Positions 36,012 to 46,855 of a stretch of DNA of 64,000 nucleotides are shown piece after piece (position 1 is the first letter of the stretch; each line of letters starts with the position of its first letter). Source of the stretch: Streptomyces microflavus (lineage in GTDB: Bacteria > Actinomycetota > Actinomycetes > Streptomycetales > Streptomycetaceae); assembly GCF_014650075.1 (NCBI RefSeq), contig NZ_BMUG01000009.1, forward strand, positions 124,001 to 188,000, written 5' to 3'. The translations under genes and the position numbers were made by a program. The notes beneath the pieces are model-generated. The model saw only the letters and a list, made by a program, of their open reading frames with translations, did not search any database and was not told where the DNA came from.

Positions 36012-36719
36012 TCAGTGCCCGAGGTGCTTGCGCAGCCGCCGCTGGAGGTCCGTGACGAACTTGCCCCGCTTGGGCTTCGCCTCCACGCTGCCGAGCACCG
36101 CGTAGCCGTTCACGACCACGACCGGGGCCTCCGGGTCCATCGACTCCAGCGTGCGGACGTCGAAGTCGCCGAGGACGCCCGTTCCGCTGCCGCGCAGGGT
36201 GACGTTCTCCGGCACCCGGATCTCGACGCTGCCGAAGATGGCCGTGGCGTTGATGACGGTGAGTCGTTGGCTGAAAAGCGCCTCGGTCAGATCGATCTCC
36301 ACGCTACCGAAGAGCGAGAAGGCGTTCGTCCGGGGGCCGACGCGCCAACGGCCCTTGCGGGTGGCGCTGCTGAAGATCGCGACGAGGTTGTCCGTCGGGC
36401 CGTCCTGGGGCTCGGGGCCGTAGGCGTACGGCTGCGGCGCCGGGCCCGGGGCGGCTCCTGAGGAGGCGGCGGGCAGATCGCGGACCAGCGGCTGGAGTTC
36501 GCCGACGGTCTTGGCCCGGTAGACGAGGTCGACCCGCTCCGCGTGCTCGTCCACCGTCAGACGCCCCTCGGCCATCGCCTCGCGCAGGATGTCCGCGATC
36601 CGGTCGCGGTCGGCGTCGGAGGCGCGGAGGGAGTCGCCGGGCACGGCCTCGGCGGGCGAGACCTGGGCGGGCGGGGCGGGCGGCCGGGCGGGCTGCTGGG
36701 GCTGCTTCTCTAGGTCCAC
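36012..36719 (-). CDS. DUF1707 and LiaF-like C-terminal domain protein
   Basis: This 235-residue protein has a Pro/Gln-rich start, a DUF1707 domain at about 30-85 (LRASDADRDRIADILREAMAEGRL, then DEHAERVDLVYRAKT), a disordered Pro/Gly linker, and a beta-solenoid LiaF/YvqF-type C-terminal domain at about 110-235 with repeated FGSVEIDL and FGSVEIRV strands. LiaF-type domains are found in regulators of the response to cell-wall antibiotics. No membrane span is present. GTG 36719 is the start. It is divergent from class I fumarase. Confidence 0.88.
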   Translation of the reverse strand: MDLEKQPQQPARPPAPPAQVSPAEAVPGDSLRASDADRDRIADILREAMAEGRLTVDEHAERVDLVYRAKTVGELQPLVRDLPAASSGAAPGPAPQPYAYGPEPQDGPTDNLVAIFSSATRKGRWRVGPRTNAFSLFGSVEIDLTEALFSQRLTVINATAIFGSVEIRVPENVTLRGSGTGVLGDFDVRTLESMDPEAPVVVVNGYAVLGSVEAKPKRGKFVTDLQRRLRKHLGH

Positions 36720-36795
36720 CGCCTCAGCGTACCCAAACGCGATAGATCGCGACTACCCCTCCGGGCGGCGCGCCCCTGGGCGGAACGGCCGGTCT

Positions 36796-36814
36796 CCAGG
36801 TGAGCCTTACCTCA
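36796..36814. promoter_or_regulatory. Candidate iron box (DmdR/IdeR type) upstream of class I fumarase
   Basis: The 19-mer CCAGGTGAGCCTTACCTCA agrees at 15 of 19 positions with the actinobacterial iron box TTAGGTGAGCCTAACCTAA (strand-reversed TTAGGTTAGGCTCACCTAA). It is about 90 bp before the fumarase ATG and 26 bp before a TACCCT box at 36840-36845, placing it at or just upstream of the likely -35 region. Confidence 0.68.
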
Positions 36815-36902
36815 CAGGACCGGCCCGAAGGCGGCGTTCTACCCTGGTTGATGCGCTGCCCAAGGGAGGTCAGCCGCTGTCGCCGAGTGAGGAATGGCCG
36901 TA

Positions 36903-38573
<1,671 letters not shown>

Positions 38574-39243
38574 CCGGCCGGCCGCCGGATCGGCTGACGG
38601 GAGAGGGGGCGTCCGGATGGGCGCCCCCTTCACCGTGCCGGGGCTCCCTTCGCCGTGCCCGGACGCCCCTCCGCCATGTCCGGGCTCCCTACCGCCATGT
38701 CCGAGCGCCCACTTCGCCGTATCCGGGTTCCCCCTCCGCCATGTCCGGGCGGCGGCATGCGAAGAGGCTCCCCCCGAGGCGGCGTCCGAACGGGCGCCCT
38801 TCTCCCCTCCTCGGGCGCGCCAACCCCGCCCCTACGTCGAGATCAAGCCAATTCCGCAGCCGCACCCGCCCCCGGTGCCGCCGCGCCCCCAAGAGGTGCG
38901 GCAGGCTCCATGACGCGCCTGCCGGCCTCCACCAGGGCCGTCCGGCCGCCACGGGCAGGGCCCTGTCAGCTCGCCCGAACGGACCCCGCGCGAACAGGCG
39001 TTAGGCAACTTTCCCGCCCCGGACCCCGGCAGCCACGGCCACCGTGCCGGGCCGATGGCCGGTCCGGCACCGCCGCTTTCCCGCAGCCCGCCGCCTCCCG
39101 GGCTTGCGCCGCGCCGGGCCGCCGCGAAGGGTTATCGAACGTTCCTGACAATCTCCACCGGCCTGATCCGCCGGGCACCCCCCGGCGCCCTGCGGCCCTC
39201 AGCCCGCGCAGCCACTGCCGAACTCCGGAAAGGCGGACGCCGA
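38574..39243. other. 670-bp gene-poor gap after class I fumarase
   Basis: The first third is a 21-bp tandem repeat tract (38613-38744). The remainder is proline-codon-rich sequence with no ribosome site and frame-neutral GC bias. I see no convincing gene. The start of the M18 aminopeptidase follows at 39244. Confidence 0.75.
38613..38744. repeat. About 21-bp tandem repeat, six copies
   Basis: Units of 20-25 bp of the form CCGGGCTCCCTTCGCCATGT start at 38613, 38638, 38658, 38680, 38701 and 38723. Copies differ by substitutions and single-base indels, so no reading frame is kept across the array. Confidence 0.87.
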
Positions 39244-40548
39244 ATGACTCCGGCCCCCCACCGCAGCCACACCGACGACCTGCTCGCCTTCATCGCCGCC
39301 AGCCCCTCGCCGTACCACGTGGTCGCGAGCGCCGCCCAGCGGCTGGAGAAGGCCGGGTTCCGCGAGCTGCTCGGCACGGACGACTGGACCGGGGCGAGTG
39401 GCGGCTGTTTCGTCAGCCGGGCCGGCGCGCTGATCGCGTGGTACGTCCCCGAGGGCGCGCCCGCGCACACCCCGTTCCGGATCGTCGGCACCCACACCGA
39501 CTCGCCGAACCTGCGGATCAAGCCCGCGCCCGACACCGGCTCGTCGGGGTGGCGGCAGATCGGGGTGGAGATCTACGGCGGGGTCCCGCTGAACACCTGG
39601 CTCGACCGGGACCTCGGCATCTCCGGCCGGCTCGCGCTGCGCGGCGGCCCGGACGGCACCCCGCGCAGCAGCCTCGTACAGATCGACGAACCCCTGCTCC
39701 GGGTGCCCCAGTTGGCGATCCACCTGGACCGTACGGTCAACGACGGCGTGGCCCTGGACCGGCAGCGCCACATCTCCCCGATCTGGGCGCTCGGCGACCC
39801 GCGCGAGGGCGAGCTGCTGCGGCTGGTGGCGGCGGCGGCCGGGGAGGACCCGGCCGATGTGCTGGGCTGGGACCTGATGCTGCACGACATCCAGCAGCCC
39901 GGATACCTGGGCGCCGACCGGGAGTTCGTCGTGGCGTCCCGGCTGGACAACCAGGTCTCGGTGCACGCCGGGGTGAGCGCCCTGGTGGACGCCGCGACCG
40001 GGGTCACCGAGCCCTCCTTCGTCCCGGTGCTGGCCGCCTTCGACCACGAGGAGGTCGGCAGCGGCTCCGAGACGGGGGCCCAGAGCCCGCTGCTGGAGCG
40101 GGTGCTCTCGCGCTCGGTCTCGGCCCGGGGCGGCAGCGACGAGGACTGGTCGCGGGCCCTGGCGGGCGCGTTCTGCGTCTCCGCCGACATGGCCCACGCG
40201 GTGCACCCCAACTACGCGGAGCGGCACGACCCCGACCACCGGCCGCTGCCCAACGGCGGCCCGACGGTCAAGGTGAACGTCAACCAGCGGTACGCCACCG
40301 ACTCCACCGGTATCGCGATGTTCACGGCCGCCTGCGAGCGGGCGGGCGCCCCCTGGCAGCCGTTCGTCTCCAACAACGCGATGCCCTGCGGCACGTCGAT
40401 CGGCCCGCTCACCGCGGCCCGCCTCGGCGTCACCACCGTGGACGTGGGGGTGCCGGGCCTCTCGATGCACTCGGCGCGCGAACTGTGCGGGGTCGACGAC
40501 CCGGCCCACCTGGCGGCCATCCTGGGGGCGGTGATGACGGGGGCCTGA
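39244..40548 (+). CDS. apeB: M18 family aspartyl aminopeptidase
   Basis: The 434-residue zinc aminopeptidase has M18-family motifs: GTHTDSPNL (metal His and Asp, near residue 82), FDHEEVGSGSETGA (catalytic Glu and metal Glu, near 266), and SADMAHAVHPN near 315, plus SMHSAREL near 410. These enzymes remove acidic or neutral N-terminal residues in the cytosol as dodecamers. I place the start at ATG 39244; the open frame upstream encodes Pro/Arg-rich sequence. It ends in a repeat/hairpin region shared with the convergent SGNH gene. Confidence 0.93.
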   Translation: MTPAPHRSHTDDLLAFIAASPSPYHVVASAAQRLEKAGFRELLGTDDWTGASGGCFVSRAGALIAWYVPEGAPAHTPFRIVGTHTDSPNLRIKPAPDTGSSGWRQIGVEIYGGVPLNTWLDRDLGISGRLALRGGPDGTPRSSLVQIDEPLLRVPQLAIHLDRTVNDGVALDRQRHISPIWALGDPREGELLRLVAAAAGEDPADVLGWDLMLHDIQQPGYLGADREFVVASRLDNQVSVHAGVSALVDAATGVTEPSFVPVLAAFDHEEVGSGSETGAQSPLLERVLSRSVSARGGSDEDWSRALAGAFCVSADMAHAVHPNYAERHDPDHRPLPNGGPTVKVNVNQRYATDSTGIAMFTAACERAGAPWQPFVSNNAMPCGTSIGPLTAARLGVTTVDVGVPGLSMHSARELCGVDDPAHLAAILGAVMTGA

Positions 40549-40554
40549 CAGGAC

Positions 40555-40606
40555 GGCACACGGTGGGTGGCGGGCGGACCGCCGGGCACACGGTGGGTGG
40601 CGGGCG
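40555..40606 (+). repeat. Two 22-bp direct repeats after apeB
   Basis: GGCACACGGTGGGTGGCGGG plus CG occurs at 40555-40576 and 40585-40606, identical, 30 bp apart, starting 7 nt past the apeB stop. Confidence 0.88.
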
Positions 40607-40630
40607 CCGCACGGCTCCCGCCACCCACCG
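40591..40630. terminator. Bidirectional hairpin between apeB and the SGNH gene
   Basis: CGGTGGGTGGCGGG (40591-40604) pairs perfectly with CCCGCCACCCACCG (40617-40630). The first direct-repeat copy holds the same 14-mer at 40561-40574 and could pair instead, giving two alternative hairpins. Confidence 0.85.
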
Positions 40631-40643
40631 CTGCCGGACGCGC

Positions 40644-42203
40644 CTACACGAAGCGCTGCTTCGCGCTGCCGTCGCACGTCTGGAGCTTCAGCGGGTCCTT
40701 GGCCCCCGCCAGCGTCAGACAGAGCCCGGTCGCGGCGGCCGGGCGGACGGTGCCCGCCTGCCGCACGAACTTCTGGTTGGCCGCGCCCGAGCAGTCCCAC
40801 ACGATGAGCGTGGCGCCCGGGTTGTACTTGGCGCCCGACACGTCCAGGCACCGGTCGTGGCTGAGCGCGGTGCGCAGGGTCTGCGTACCGCCGTCGTACC
40901 ACCAGTTCTGGTTGCGGCCGCCGTGGCAGTCCCAGCCGCCGATCGCGGTGCCGTTACGGGTCACCGAGGCGGGGACGTCCACACAGGTGCCGGTGGCCTC
41001 GTTCTTCACCGGGGTGAACACGTCGTCCCAGGCAGCCCGTTGGAGGACCGGATTGCCGGTGCTCGCCGGGTCGGCGCAGCTCGCCTCGCGGAGCCCGGAG
41101 TCGTACATCTGGGTGAGGCAGGAGGCGAAGGCGCGGTGGCCGGCCGCGTTGGGGTGGAAGGACTGGCGTACGGAGTTCTCGTCGGGCAGTCCGGGCTTGC
41201 TGAGGTCGATGTAGAGCCCCCGCGCCCAGGCGCTCTCGCTGCAGACCTCGTGGCCGTGGAAGAGGCGGGAGTTGTCGAGGTAGGCGGCTCCGGTGCTGGC
41301 GGCGGCCTTGCGCATGCCGACCTGGAAGGCGGGCACGGCGGTGCTGCGGCCCCAGACGGTGTCGGAGTCGTAGCCCAGGCCGCCGCAGACCAGCTTGCCG
41401 GGGAACTTCGGGTTGTCGTAGAAGTCCGGGCCGATCGGGCTCGGGTAGCCCATCAGGACGAGCTTGTAGTCGCTGTCGGCGTACCCGGCGTCGGTCATCA
41501 CCGTGCGCAGGTCGCGGACGGTCGCCTCGACCTTGGGGACCAGGGCGTCCACGCGGGCCTGCCAGCCGCCCGCGTACTTCGGCTCGCACGGGCCCTGGAG
41601 GGTGATGTAGCGGACCACGCAGTCGGTCATGACCGGGCCGAACTGGAGGTCGTCGTTGGCCCCGGCGACCAGGACGATCATCTTGATCCGGGTGTTGCGG
41701 GCCTTGATGGCGAGGCTGTCGCTCTGCACCAGCTCGTCGGCGTACTGCTTGTTTCCGCCGATTTTGATGTTCCCGGTATAGGCGCCGGAGCAGGAGACGT
41801 TGTACGTGACGTCCGCCGCGATGCCCGTGCGGTGGATGGCGGCCTCCGGCGAGCGGTGGCACCAGTTGTCCGGCCCGTTGGTGCCGGGGTCGTAGGTGCC
41901 GACGCCCTCGCCGGAGATCTCGCTGTCGCCCAGCGAGATCAGCCCGGACTTGCGTTCGGCGAGCGGCCGTTCGGCGGGGCTGCCGTACAGCCGGGTGGCC
42001 TCGGCCGCCCGGACCGTTTCCAGCGCGGGCGGGAGAGGAGTGGATGCGATAGTGCTGGAGCCGGTACCCGACTCGGTCGCGCCGGCCGGTCCGGCGACCG
42101 CCATGGTGGTGGCGGCCACCGCGAGTGCGGCGGTGACAGCGGCCGTACAGCGGAGCCGGCGAAGGCTACGGAGCCCTCGAAGTCTGAGCCTGGTGCGCCT
42201 CAT
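40644..42203 (-). CDS. Secreted SGNH hydrolase with C-terminal ricin-type lectin domain
   Basis: This 519-residue protein has a long Arg-rich signal peptide (about 1-43, ending GPAGA), an SGNH/GDSL esterase domain at about 85-370 with block I SLGDSEISGEG (nucleophile Ser), block III GAND near 172 and block V HPNAAGHRAF near 357, and a ricin-B beta-trefoil at about 390-519 with QxW-type repeats (NQNWWY, NQKFV, KQRFV). The lectin domain targets the esterase to a polysaccharide, so it likely deacetylates or de-esterifies plant or microbial polymers. GGGAGG lies 4 nt before the ATG. A dense set of cysteines suggests disulfides. Confidence 0.9.
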   Translation of the reverse strand: MRRTRLRLRGLRSLRRLRCTAAVTAALAVAATTMAVAGPAGATESGTGSSTIASTPLPPALETVRAAEATRLYGSPAERPLAERKSGLISLGDSEISGEGVGTYDPGTNGPDNWCHRSPEAAIHRTGIAADVTYNVSCSGAYTGNIKIGGNKQYADELVQSDSLAIKARNTRIKMIVLVAGANDDLQFGPVMTDCVVRYITLQGPCEPKYAGGWQARVDALVPKVEATVRDLRTVMTDAGYADSDYKLVLMGYPSPIGPDFYDNPKFPGKLVCGGLGYDSDTVWGRSTAVPAFQVGMRKAAASTGAAYLDNSRLFHGHEVCSESAWARGLYIDLSKPGLPDENSVRQSFHPNAAGHRAFASCLTQMYDSGLREASCADPASTGNPVLQRAAWDDVFTPVKNEATGTCVDVPASVTRNGTAIGGWDCHGGRNQNWWYDGGTQTLRTALSHDRCLDVSGAKYNPGATLIVWDCSGAANQKFVRQAGTVRPAAATGLCLTLAGAKDPLKLQTCDGSAKQRFV

Positions 42204-42310
42204 TGCGCCTCCCGGGTGAGTGGTTACCCCCGGTATTTACTGGCCGGTAGGCGACTTGGGAATACATAGAACAAGACACGTGCTCATCTTTTGCAGGAGG
42301 TTTAAACACG

Positions 42311-43726
42311 ATGGTCGACGCGACGTCGGATCCGCAGGACACCCCGGAGTTCCGGATCGAGCACGACTCGATGGGTGAGGTGAAGGTCCCCGTTCACGCC
42401 AAGTGGCGGGCGCAGACCCAGCGGGCGGTGGAGAACTTCCCCGTCTCCGGGCAGCGCCTGGAGCGGGCGCACATCGAGGCACTGGCCCGGATCAAGGGCG
42501 CGGCCGCCAAGGTCAACGCCGAGCTGAAGGTGCTGGATCCCGATATCGCGGGCGCGATCCAGGAGGCGGCCGCCGAGGTCGCGTCGGGCCGCTGGGACGA
42601 GCACTTCCCGGTCGACGTGTTCCAGACGGGCTCGGGCACCTCGTCCAACATGAACACCAACGAGGTCATCGCCACCCTCGCCACCGAGCGCCTGGGCAGC
42701 GAGGTCCACCCCAACGACCACGTCAACGCCTCGCAGTCGTCCAACGACGTCTTCCCCTCCTCCATCCACATCGCGGCGACCGCCGCCGTCACCGCCGACC
42801 TGATCCCCGCCCTGGACCACCTGGCGGAATCCCTGGGGCGGAAATCGGCCGAGTTCGCGGAGGTCGTCAAGTCCGGCCGTACGCATCTGATGGACGCCAC
42901 CCCGGTCACCCTCGGCCAGGAGTTCGGCGGCTACGCGGCCCAGATCCGCTACGGCGTGGAGCGGCTGCGCGCCTCCCTGCCCCGGCTCGCCGAACTCCCC
43001 CTGGGCGGTACGGCGGTGGGCACCGGCATCAACACCCCGCCGGGCTTCTCCGCCGCCGTGATCGCCGAGGTCGCCTCGGCCACCGGGCTGCCGCTGACCG
43101 AGGCCCGCGACCACTTCGAGGCGCAGGGCGCCCGGGACGGGCTCGTGGAGACCTCGGGCCAGCTCCGTACGATCGCCGTCTCCCTGACGAAGATCTCCAA
43201 CGACCTGCGGTGGATGGCCTCCGGCCCGCGCACGGGCCTCGCCGAGATCAACCTCCCCGACCTCCAGCCCGGCTCCTCGATCATGCCGGGCAAGGTCAAC
43301 CCGGTCATCCCGGAGGCGGTCCTGATGGTCGCCGCCCAGGTCACCGGGAACGACGCGACGGTCGCCACGGCGGGCGCGGCCGGCAACTTCGAGCTGAACG
43401 TGATGCTCCCGGTCATCGCGAAGAACCTGCTGGAGTCCGTACGGCTGCTGGCCAACGCCTCCCGGCTGCTGGCCGACCGCACGGTGGACGGCATCACCGC
43501 CAACGTGGAGCGGGCCCGCGCCTACGCGGAGTCCTCCCCCTCGGTGGTCACCCCGCTCAACAAGTACATCGGGTACGAGGAGGCCGCGAAGGTCGCCAAG
43601 CAGTCCCTCAAGGACGGCACGACGATCCGCGAGACCGTCCTGGCCTCGGGGTATGTCGAGCGCGGCGATCTGACCGTGGAACAGCTCGACGAGGCGCTGG
43701 ACGTGTTGCGGATGACACGGCCGTGA
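42311..43726 (+). CDS. fumC: Class II (iron-free) fumarate hydratase
   Basis: The 471-residue homotetrameric enzyme converts fumarate to malate without a metal. The class II signature GSSIMPGKVNPVIPE lies near residue 318, with GTGSSNMNxN (TGSGTSSNMNTN) near 105 and SGRTHLMDATPV near 178. It is the aerobic partner of the Fe-S fumarase upstream. The ATG follows AGGAGG by 10 nt, and the leader region 42231-42300 is markedly AT-rich for this genome, implying a strong promoter there. Confidence 0.96.
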   Translation: MVDATSDPQDTPEFRIEHDSMGEVKVPVHAKWRAQTQRAVENFPVSGQRLERAHIEALARIKGAAAKVNAELKVLDPDIAGAIQEAAAEVASGRWDEHFPVDVFQTGSGTSSNMNTNEVIATLATERLGSEVHPNDHVNASQSSNDVFPSSIHIAATAAVTADLIPALDHLAESLGRKSAEFAEVVKSGRTHLMDATPVTLGQEFGGYAAQIRYGVERLRASLPRLAELPLGGTAVGTGINTPPGFSAAVIAEVASATGLPLTEARDHFEAQGARDGLVETSGQLRTIAVSLTKISNDLRWMASGPRTGLAEINLPDLQPGSSIMPGKVNPVIPEAVLMVAAQVTGNDATVATAGAAGNFELNVMLPVIAKNLLESVRLLANASRLLADRTVDGITANVERARAYAESSPSVVTPLNKYIGYEEAAKVAKQSLKDGTTIRETVLASGYVERGDLTVEQLDEALDVLRMTRP

Positions 43727-43732
43727 CGCGTG

Positions 43733-43767
43733 GGTCACCCGGGGTCCGTGGGTTCACCCGGGTGACC
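43733..43767 (+). terminator. Hairpin terminator after fumC
   Basis: GGTCACCCGGG (43733-43743) pairs with CCCGGGTGACC (43757-43767), starting 7 nt past the fumC stop. Confidence 0.82.
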
Positions 43768-43810
43768 TGAGTCGCAGCGGGCGGGCGCGGACGCTCCGTA
43801 AGATCCATCC

Positions 43811-44497
43811 ATGACAGGTACGGGAGAGTGCGCACGCTGGGCGCCGGGGGACCAGATCCTCTGGCGCTACCGCGACAACGGCCGGGCCCACCGGGCGCAG
43901 GGCGGCCCGCCCGTGCACATCTGCCGCCCGGTGACCGTCGTCCAGGACACCGCCGAGCTGCTCGCCGTCTGGATGGCGCCCGGCACCGAATGCGTACGGC
44001 CGGTCCTGGCCGACGGCACCCAGGTGCACGCCGAACCGCTCGCCACCCGCTACACCGCGCCGCGCACCACGGCCCGCTCGACATGGTTCGGCGCGGGGGT
44101 GCTGAAGCTGGCCCGGCCCGGGGACCCGTGGTCGGTGTGGCTCTTCTGGGACCGGGGCTGGCTCTTCCGGAACTGGTACGTGAACCTGGAGGAGCCGCAC
44201 ATCCGGTGGTCCGGAGGGGTGGATTCCGAGGATCACTTTCTCGACATCTCCGTGAACCCGGACCGCAGCTGGAAATGGCTCGACGAGGACGAGTTCGCCC
44301 AGGCGCAGCACGTCGGACTGATGGACCCGGCGACCGCCGCCGGCGTACGGGAGGCGGGCCGGGCGGCCGTCGAGGTGATCTCGGCGTGGGGCTCGCCGTT
44401 CCGGGACGGCTGGGAGCACTGGCGGCCCGATCCGCGGTGGCAGGTGCCGCCGCTACCGGATGACTGGGACCGCACCCCTGCCCATATGCCGTCGTGA
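43811..44497 (+). CDS. DUF402 domain protein (FomD-like fold)
   Basis: This 228-residue protein opens with GDQILWRYRD and has the DUF402 core RSTWFGAGVLKLARPGDPWS and HFLDISVNPDRSWKWLDEDEF, where the acidic cluster binds divalent metal in FomD, a nucleotidyl phosphonate hydrolase. The substrate here is unknown; a nucleotide diphosphate derivative is plausible. TAAGAT at 43799-43804 lies 6 nt before the ATG with no ribosome site, so translation is probably leaderless. The conserved neighbour downstream is the SpoIIE-type phosphatase. Confidence 0.87.
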   Translation: MTGTGECARWAPGDQILWRYRDNGRAHRAQGGPPVHICRPVTVVQDTAELLAVWMAPGTECVRPVLADGTQVHAEPLATRYTAPRTTARSTWFGAGVLKLARPGDPWSVWLFWDRGWLFRNWYVNLEEPHIRWSGGVDSEDHFLDISVNPDRSWKWLDEDEFAQAQHVGLMDPATAAGVREAGRAAVEVISAWGSPFRDGWEHWRPDPRWQVPPLPDDWDRTPAHMPS

Positions 44498-44888
44498 GAC
44501 CCTGGACGCACCCCCCGGGGGCCCGGTCGGCAGGCCCGGCCCACCGAGGGGCGCGCCGGCATGATCGGCGCGCACCACACCGGATCTGACCACAAGTCAT
44601 CGCACCGGTCGTGCGGCAGGACGGGCCACGGACCCGGCCGGACCGCCCGGTCGCAGGACCACCACGAGGGGGTGGAGACGTGTTCGCTGCCCGCTGCCGC
44701 CTCGCCGTGAGCAGACCGGCCGCCGCGCGGAACGTCGTCCTCCGGCCATCTCGCGGACGCACGGTTTCGGCCCCGCGTGCGGGGGCACCCGCAGACAGCC
44801 GTTGTCCTCATCGCGGTCGCCGGGGCACAGTGGCGCCCCACGAGGTGACTGCCTCATACAACCGGCCCGGACGGACGGAATCCCACGC
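44498..44888. other. 391-bp gap before the SpoIIE-type phosphatase gene
   Basis: I see no gene here; short open frames lack ribosome sites and codon bias. Apart from a small hairpin near 44551 the sequence holds no repeat. The promoter of the phosphatase gene must be inside it, possibly with a long leader. Confidence 0.6.
44551..44573 (+). terminator. Possible terminator after the DUF402 gene
   Basis: GCGCGCCG (44551-44558) pairs with CGGCGCGC (44566-44573) around GCATGAT, 54 nt past the stop. Confidence 0.5.
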
Positions 44889-46790
44889 GTGACGGAGCAC
44901 CCCACCTCCCACGAAGGCCGGCAGCCTCTCGCCGCTCGGCAGCAGGAGCGCACCCGGCCCCGACAGCAGGACGCCGCGGCCGCGGCCTCGGCTGCCGCGA
45001 TCCCGGCGCCGGCCGCCGCGCCGAACCCGGGCCCCGGACCGGCCGCCGTCGCCGAGGCGCAGGCGGCCACCCGCCGCGAGGGCGACCGGCTCCGTTTCGT
45101 CGGCGCGGCGACCCGGCGGATCGCCCGCGGCATAGACCTGGACGAGATCGTCCTGGGGCTGTGCCGGGCGAGCGTGCCGACCTTCTCCGACGCGATCCTG
45201 GTCTATCTGCGCGATCCGCTGCCGGTCGGCGACGAGCGGCCGGTGAGCCCGTTCGTGCTGCGGCTGCGCCGCAGCGACCGGCTCCGGCTCACCGACGAGG
45301 ACGGCGAGGCGGGTCCGGAGACGGAGCGGCTGCGGCCGCTGCTCACCGACCCGACGGCCGACCTGATGCCCGCCGCCGAGCTGTGCGAGGTGCGGGCGGG
45401 CGGCGCGCTGGCCGAGGTGCTGCGCGGGGTGCGGCCGGTCTTCGGCGACTCGGCCGCGGCCCGGGCCGCGCTGCCCGAGCTGCTCGGCCCCGGGCGCCCG
45501 GCCCCCACCGGCCACCGTGCGATCCTCGCGCCGCTGCGCGGCAGGCGCCGGGTGATCGGCGCGGCCGTCTTCGTACGGGGCACCGAGCGGCCCCCGTTCG
45601 AGGCCAGTGATCTGCTGGTCGCCGCCCAGCTGGCGACGCACACCGCGCTCGGCATCGACAAGGCCGTGCTGTACGGGCGCGAGGCCTACATCGCGGACGA
45701 GCTCCAGCGCACGATGCTCCCCGACTCGCTCCCCCAGCCCACCGGCGTACGCCTCGCCTCGCGCTACCTCCCGGCGGCCGAGACCGCCCGGGTCGGCGGC
45801 GACTGGTACGACGCGATCCCGCTGCCCGGCAGCCGGGTCGCGCTGGTCGTCGGCGATGTGATGGGCCACTCCATGACCTCCGCAGCGATCATGGGCCAGC
45901 TCCAGACGACGGCGCAGACCCTCGCCGGGCTCGACCTGCCGCCGCAGGAGGTGCTGCACCACCTGGACGAGCAGGCGCAGCGGCTCGGCAGCGACCGCAT
46001 GGCGACCTGCCTGTACGCGGTGTACGACCCGGTCGCGCACCGGATCACCATCGCCAACGCCGGCCACCCGCCGCCCGTACTGCTGCACCTGGGCGGCCGG
46101 GCCGAGGTGCTGCGGGTGCCGCCGGGCGCCCCGATCGGGGTGGGCGGCGTCGACTTCGAGGCCGTCGAGCTGGACGCCCCTGCCGGTGCCACGCTGCTGC
46201 TGTACACGGACGGGCTGGTCGAGTCGCGGCTGCGGGACGTGTGGACGGGCATCGAGCAGCTGCGGGAGCGCCTCGCGGCGACCGCGCAGCTCACCGGGCC
46301 GGACCACGCGCCGCCGCTGGAGGCCCTCTGCGACGACGTGCTCGACATGCTGGGCCCGGGCGACCGGGACGACGACATCGCGCTGCTCGCCGCCCGCTTC
46401 GACGGGATCGCGCCGAGCGATGTGGCGTACTGGTATCTGGAGCCGGAGGACGCGGCCCCGGGCCGGGCCCGCAGGCTGGCCCGGCGGGCGCTGAGCCGGT
46501 GGGGCCTGGACGAGATGTCCGACGAGGTGGAGCTGCTGGTCAGCGAGGTCGTCACCAACGCGGTGCGCTATGCGGAGCGGCCGGTGACGCTGCGGCTGCT
46601 GCGGACGGACATCCTGCGCTGCGAGGTCGGCGACGACTCCCCGCAGCTGCCCCGGCAGCGCCGGGCCCGGGAGACGGACGAGGGCGGCCGCGGGCTGTTC
46701 CTGGTGAACCGGCTGGCCCGGCGGTGGGGTGCGACCCGGCTGTCGACGGGCAAAGTCGTCTGGTTCGAGATGGCGACGCGGAGCCAGTAA
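44889..46790 (+). CDS. GAF-SpoIIE phosphatase-HATPase protein
   Basis: This 633-residue protein has a disordered Ala/Pro/Gln-rich start (1-60), a GAF domain (about 65-270), a PP2C/SpoIIE phosphatase (about 280-505, VGGDWYDAIPLPG near 303) and a C-terminal anti-sigma-type ATPase (about 515-625, LLVSEVVTNAVRY and TDEGGRGLFLV). It is shorter than the first such protein in this window, lacking both PAS domains, and also has no membrane span. It probably reverses phosphorylation of an anti-sigma antagonist in response to a GAF ligand. GTG 44889 was chosen because the ribosome-site-poor upstream frame adds low-complexity residues. Confidence 0.88.
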   Translation: MTEHPTSHEGRQPLAARQQERTRPRQQDAAAAASAAAIPAPAAAPNPGPGPAAVAEAQAATRREGDRLRFVGAATRRIARGIDLDEIVLGLCRASVPTFSDAILVYLRDPLPVGDERPVSPFVLRLRRSDRLRLTDEDGEAGPETERLRPLLTDPTADLMPAAELCEVRAGGALAEVLRGVRPVFGDSAAARAALPELLGPGRPAPTGHRAILAPLRGRRRVIGAAVFVRGTERPPFEASDLLVAAQLATHTALGIDKAVLYGREAYIADELQRTMLPDSLPQPTGVRLASRYLPAAETARVGGDWYDAIPLPGSRVALVVGDVMGHSMTSAAIMGQLQTTAQTLAGLDLPPQEVLHHLDEQAQRLGSDRMATCLYAVYDPVAHRITIANAGHPPPVLLHLGGRAEVLRVPPGAPIGVGGVDFEAVELDAPAGATLLLYTDGLVESRLRDVWTGIEQLRERLAATAQLTGPDHAPPLEALCDDVLDMLGPGDRDDDIALLAARFDGIAPSDVAYWYLEPEDAAPGRARRLARRALSRWGLDEMSDEVELLVSEVVTNAVRYAERPVTLRLLRTDILRCEVGDDSPQLPRQRRARETDEGGRGLFLVNRLARRWGATRLSTGKVVWFEMATRSQ

Positions 46791-46802
46791 CCGAACGTAC
46801 GC

Positions 46803-46840
46803 GGAGAGGGGCGGTGCCGATATCGGCACCGCCCCTCTCC
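46803..46840. terminator. 38-bp perfect palindrome terminator
   Basis: The sequence from 46803 to 46840 is an exact palindrome centred on GATATC, so an RNA from either strand forms a stem of about 17 bp. It ends the phosphatase gene and the convergent PBP gene. Confidence 0.92.
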
Positions 46841-46855
46841 GTCATGCGCGCGCGG

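Noticed and set aside
38800..38913. Short proline-rich reading frame ending in PPVPPRPQ-type sequence in the gap after fumarase
   Set aside because: It only opens by reading through from another frame of the fumarase gene, has no ribosome site and no start of its own.
44611..44892. Possible small gene before the SpoIIE-type phosphatase
   Set aside because: Arg/Pro/Ala-rich, no ribosome site, wrong third-position bias; more likely leader or promoter DNA.
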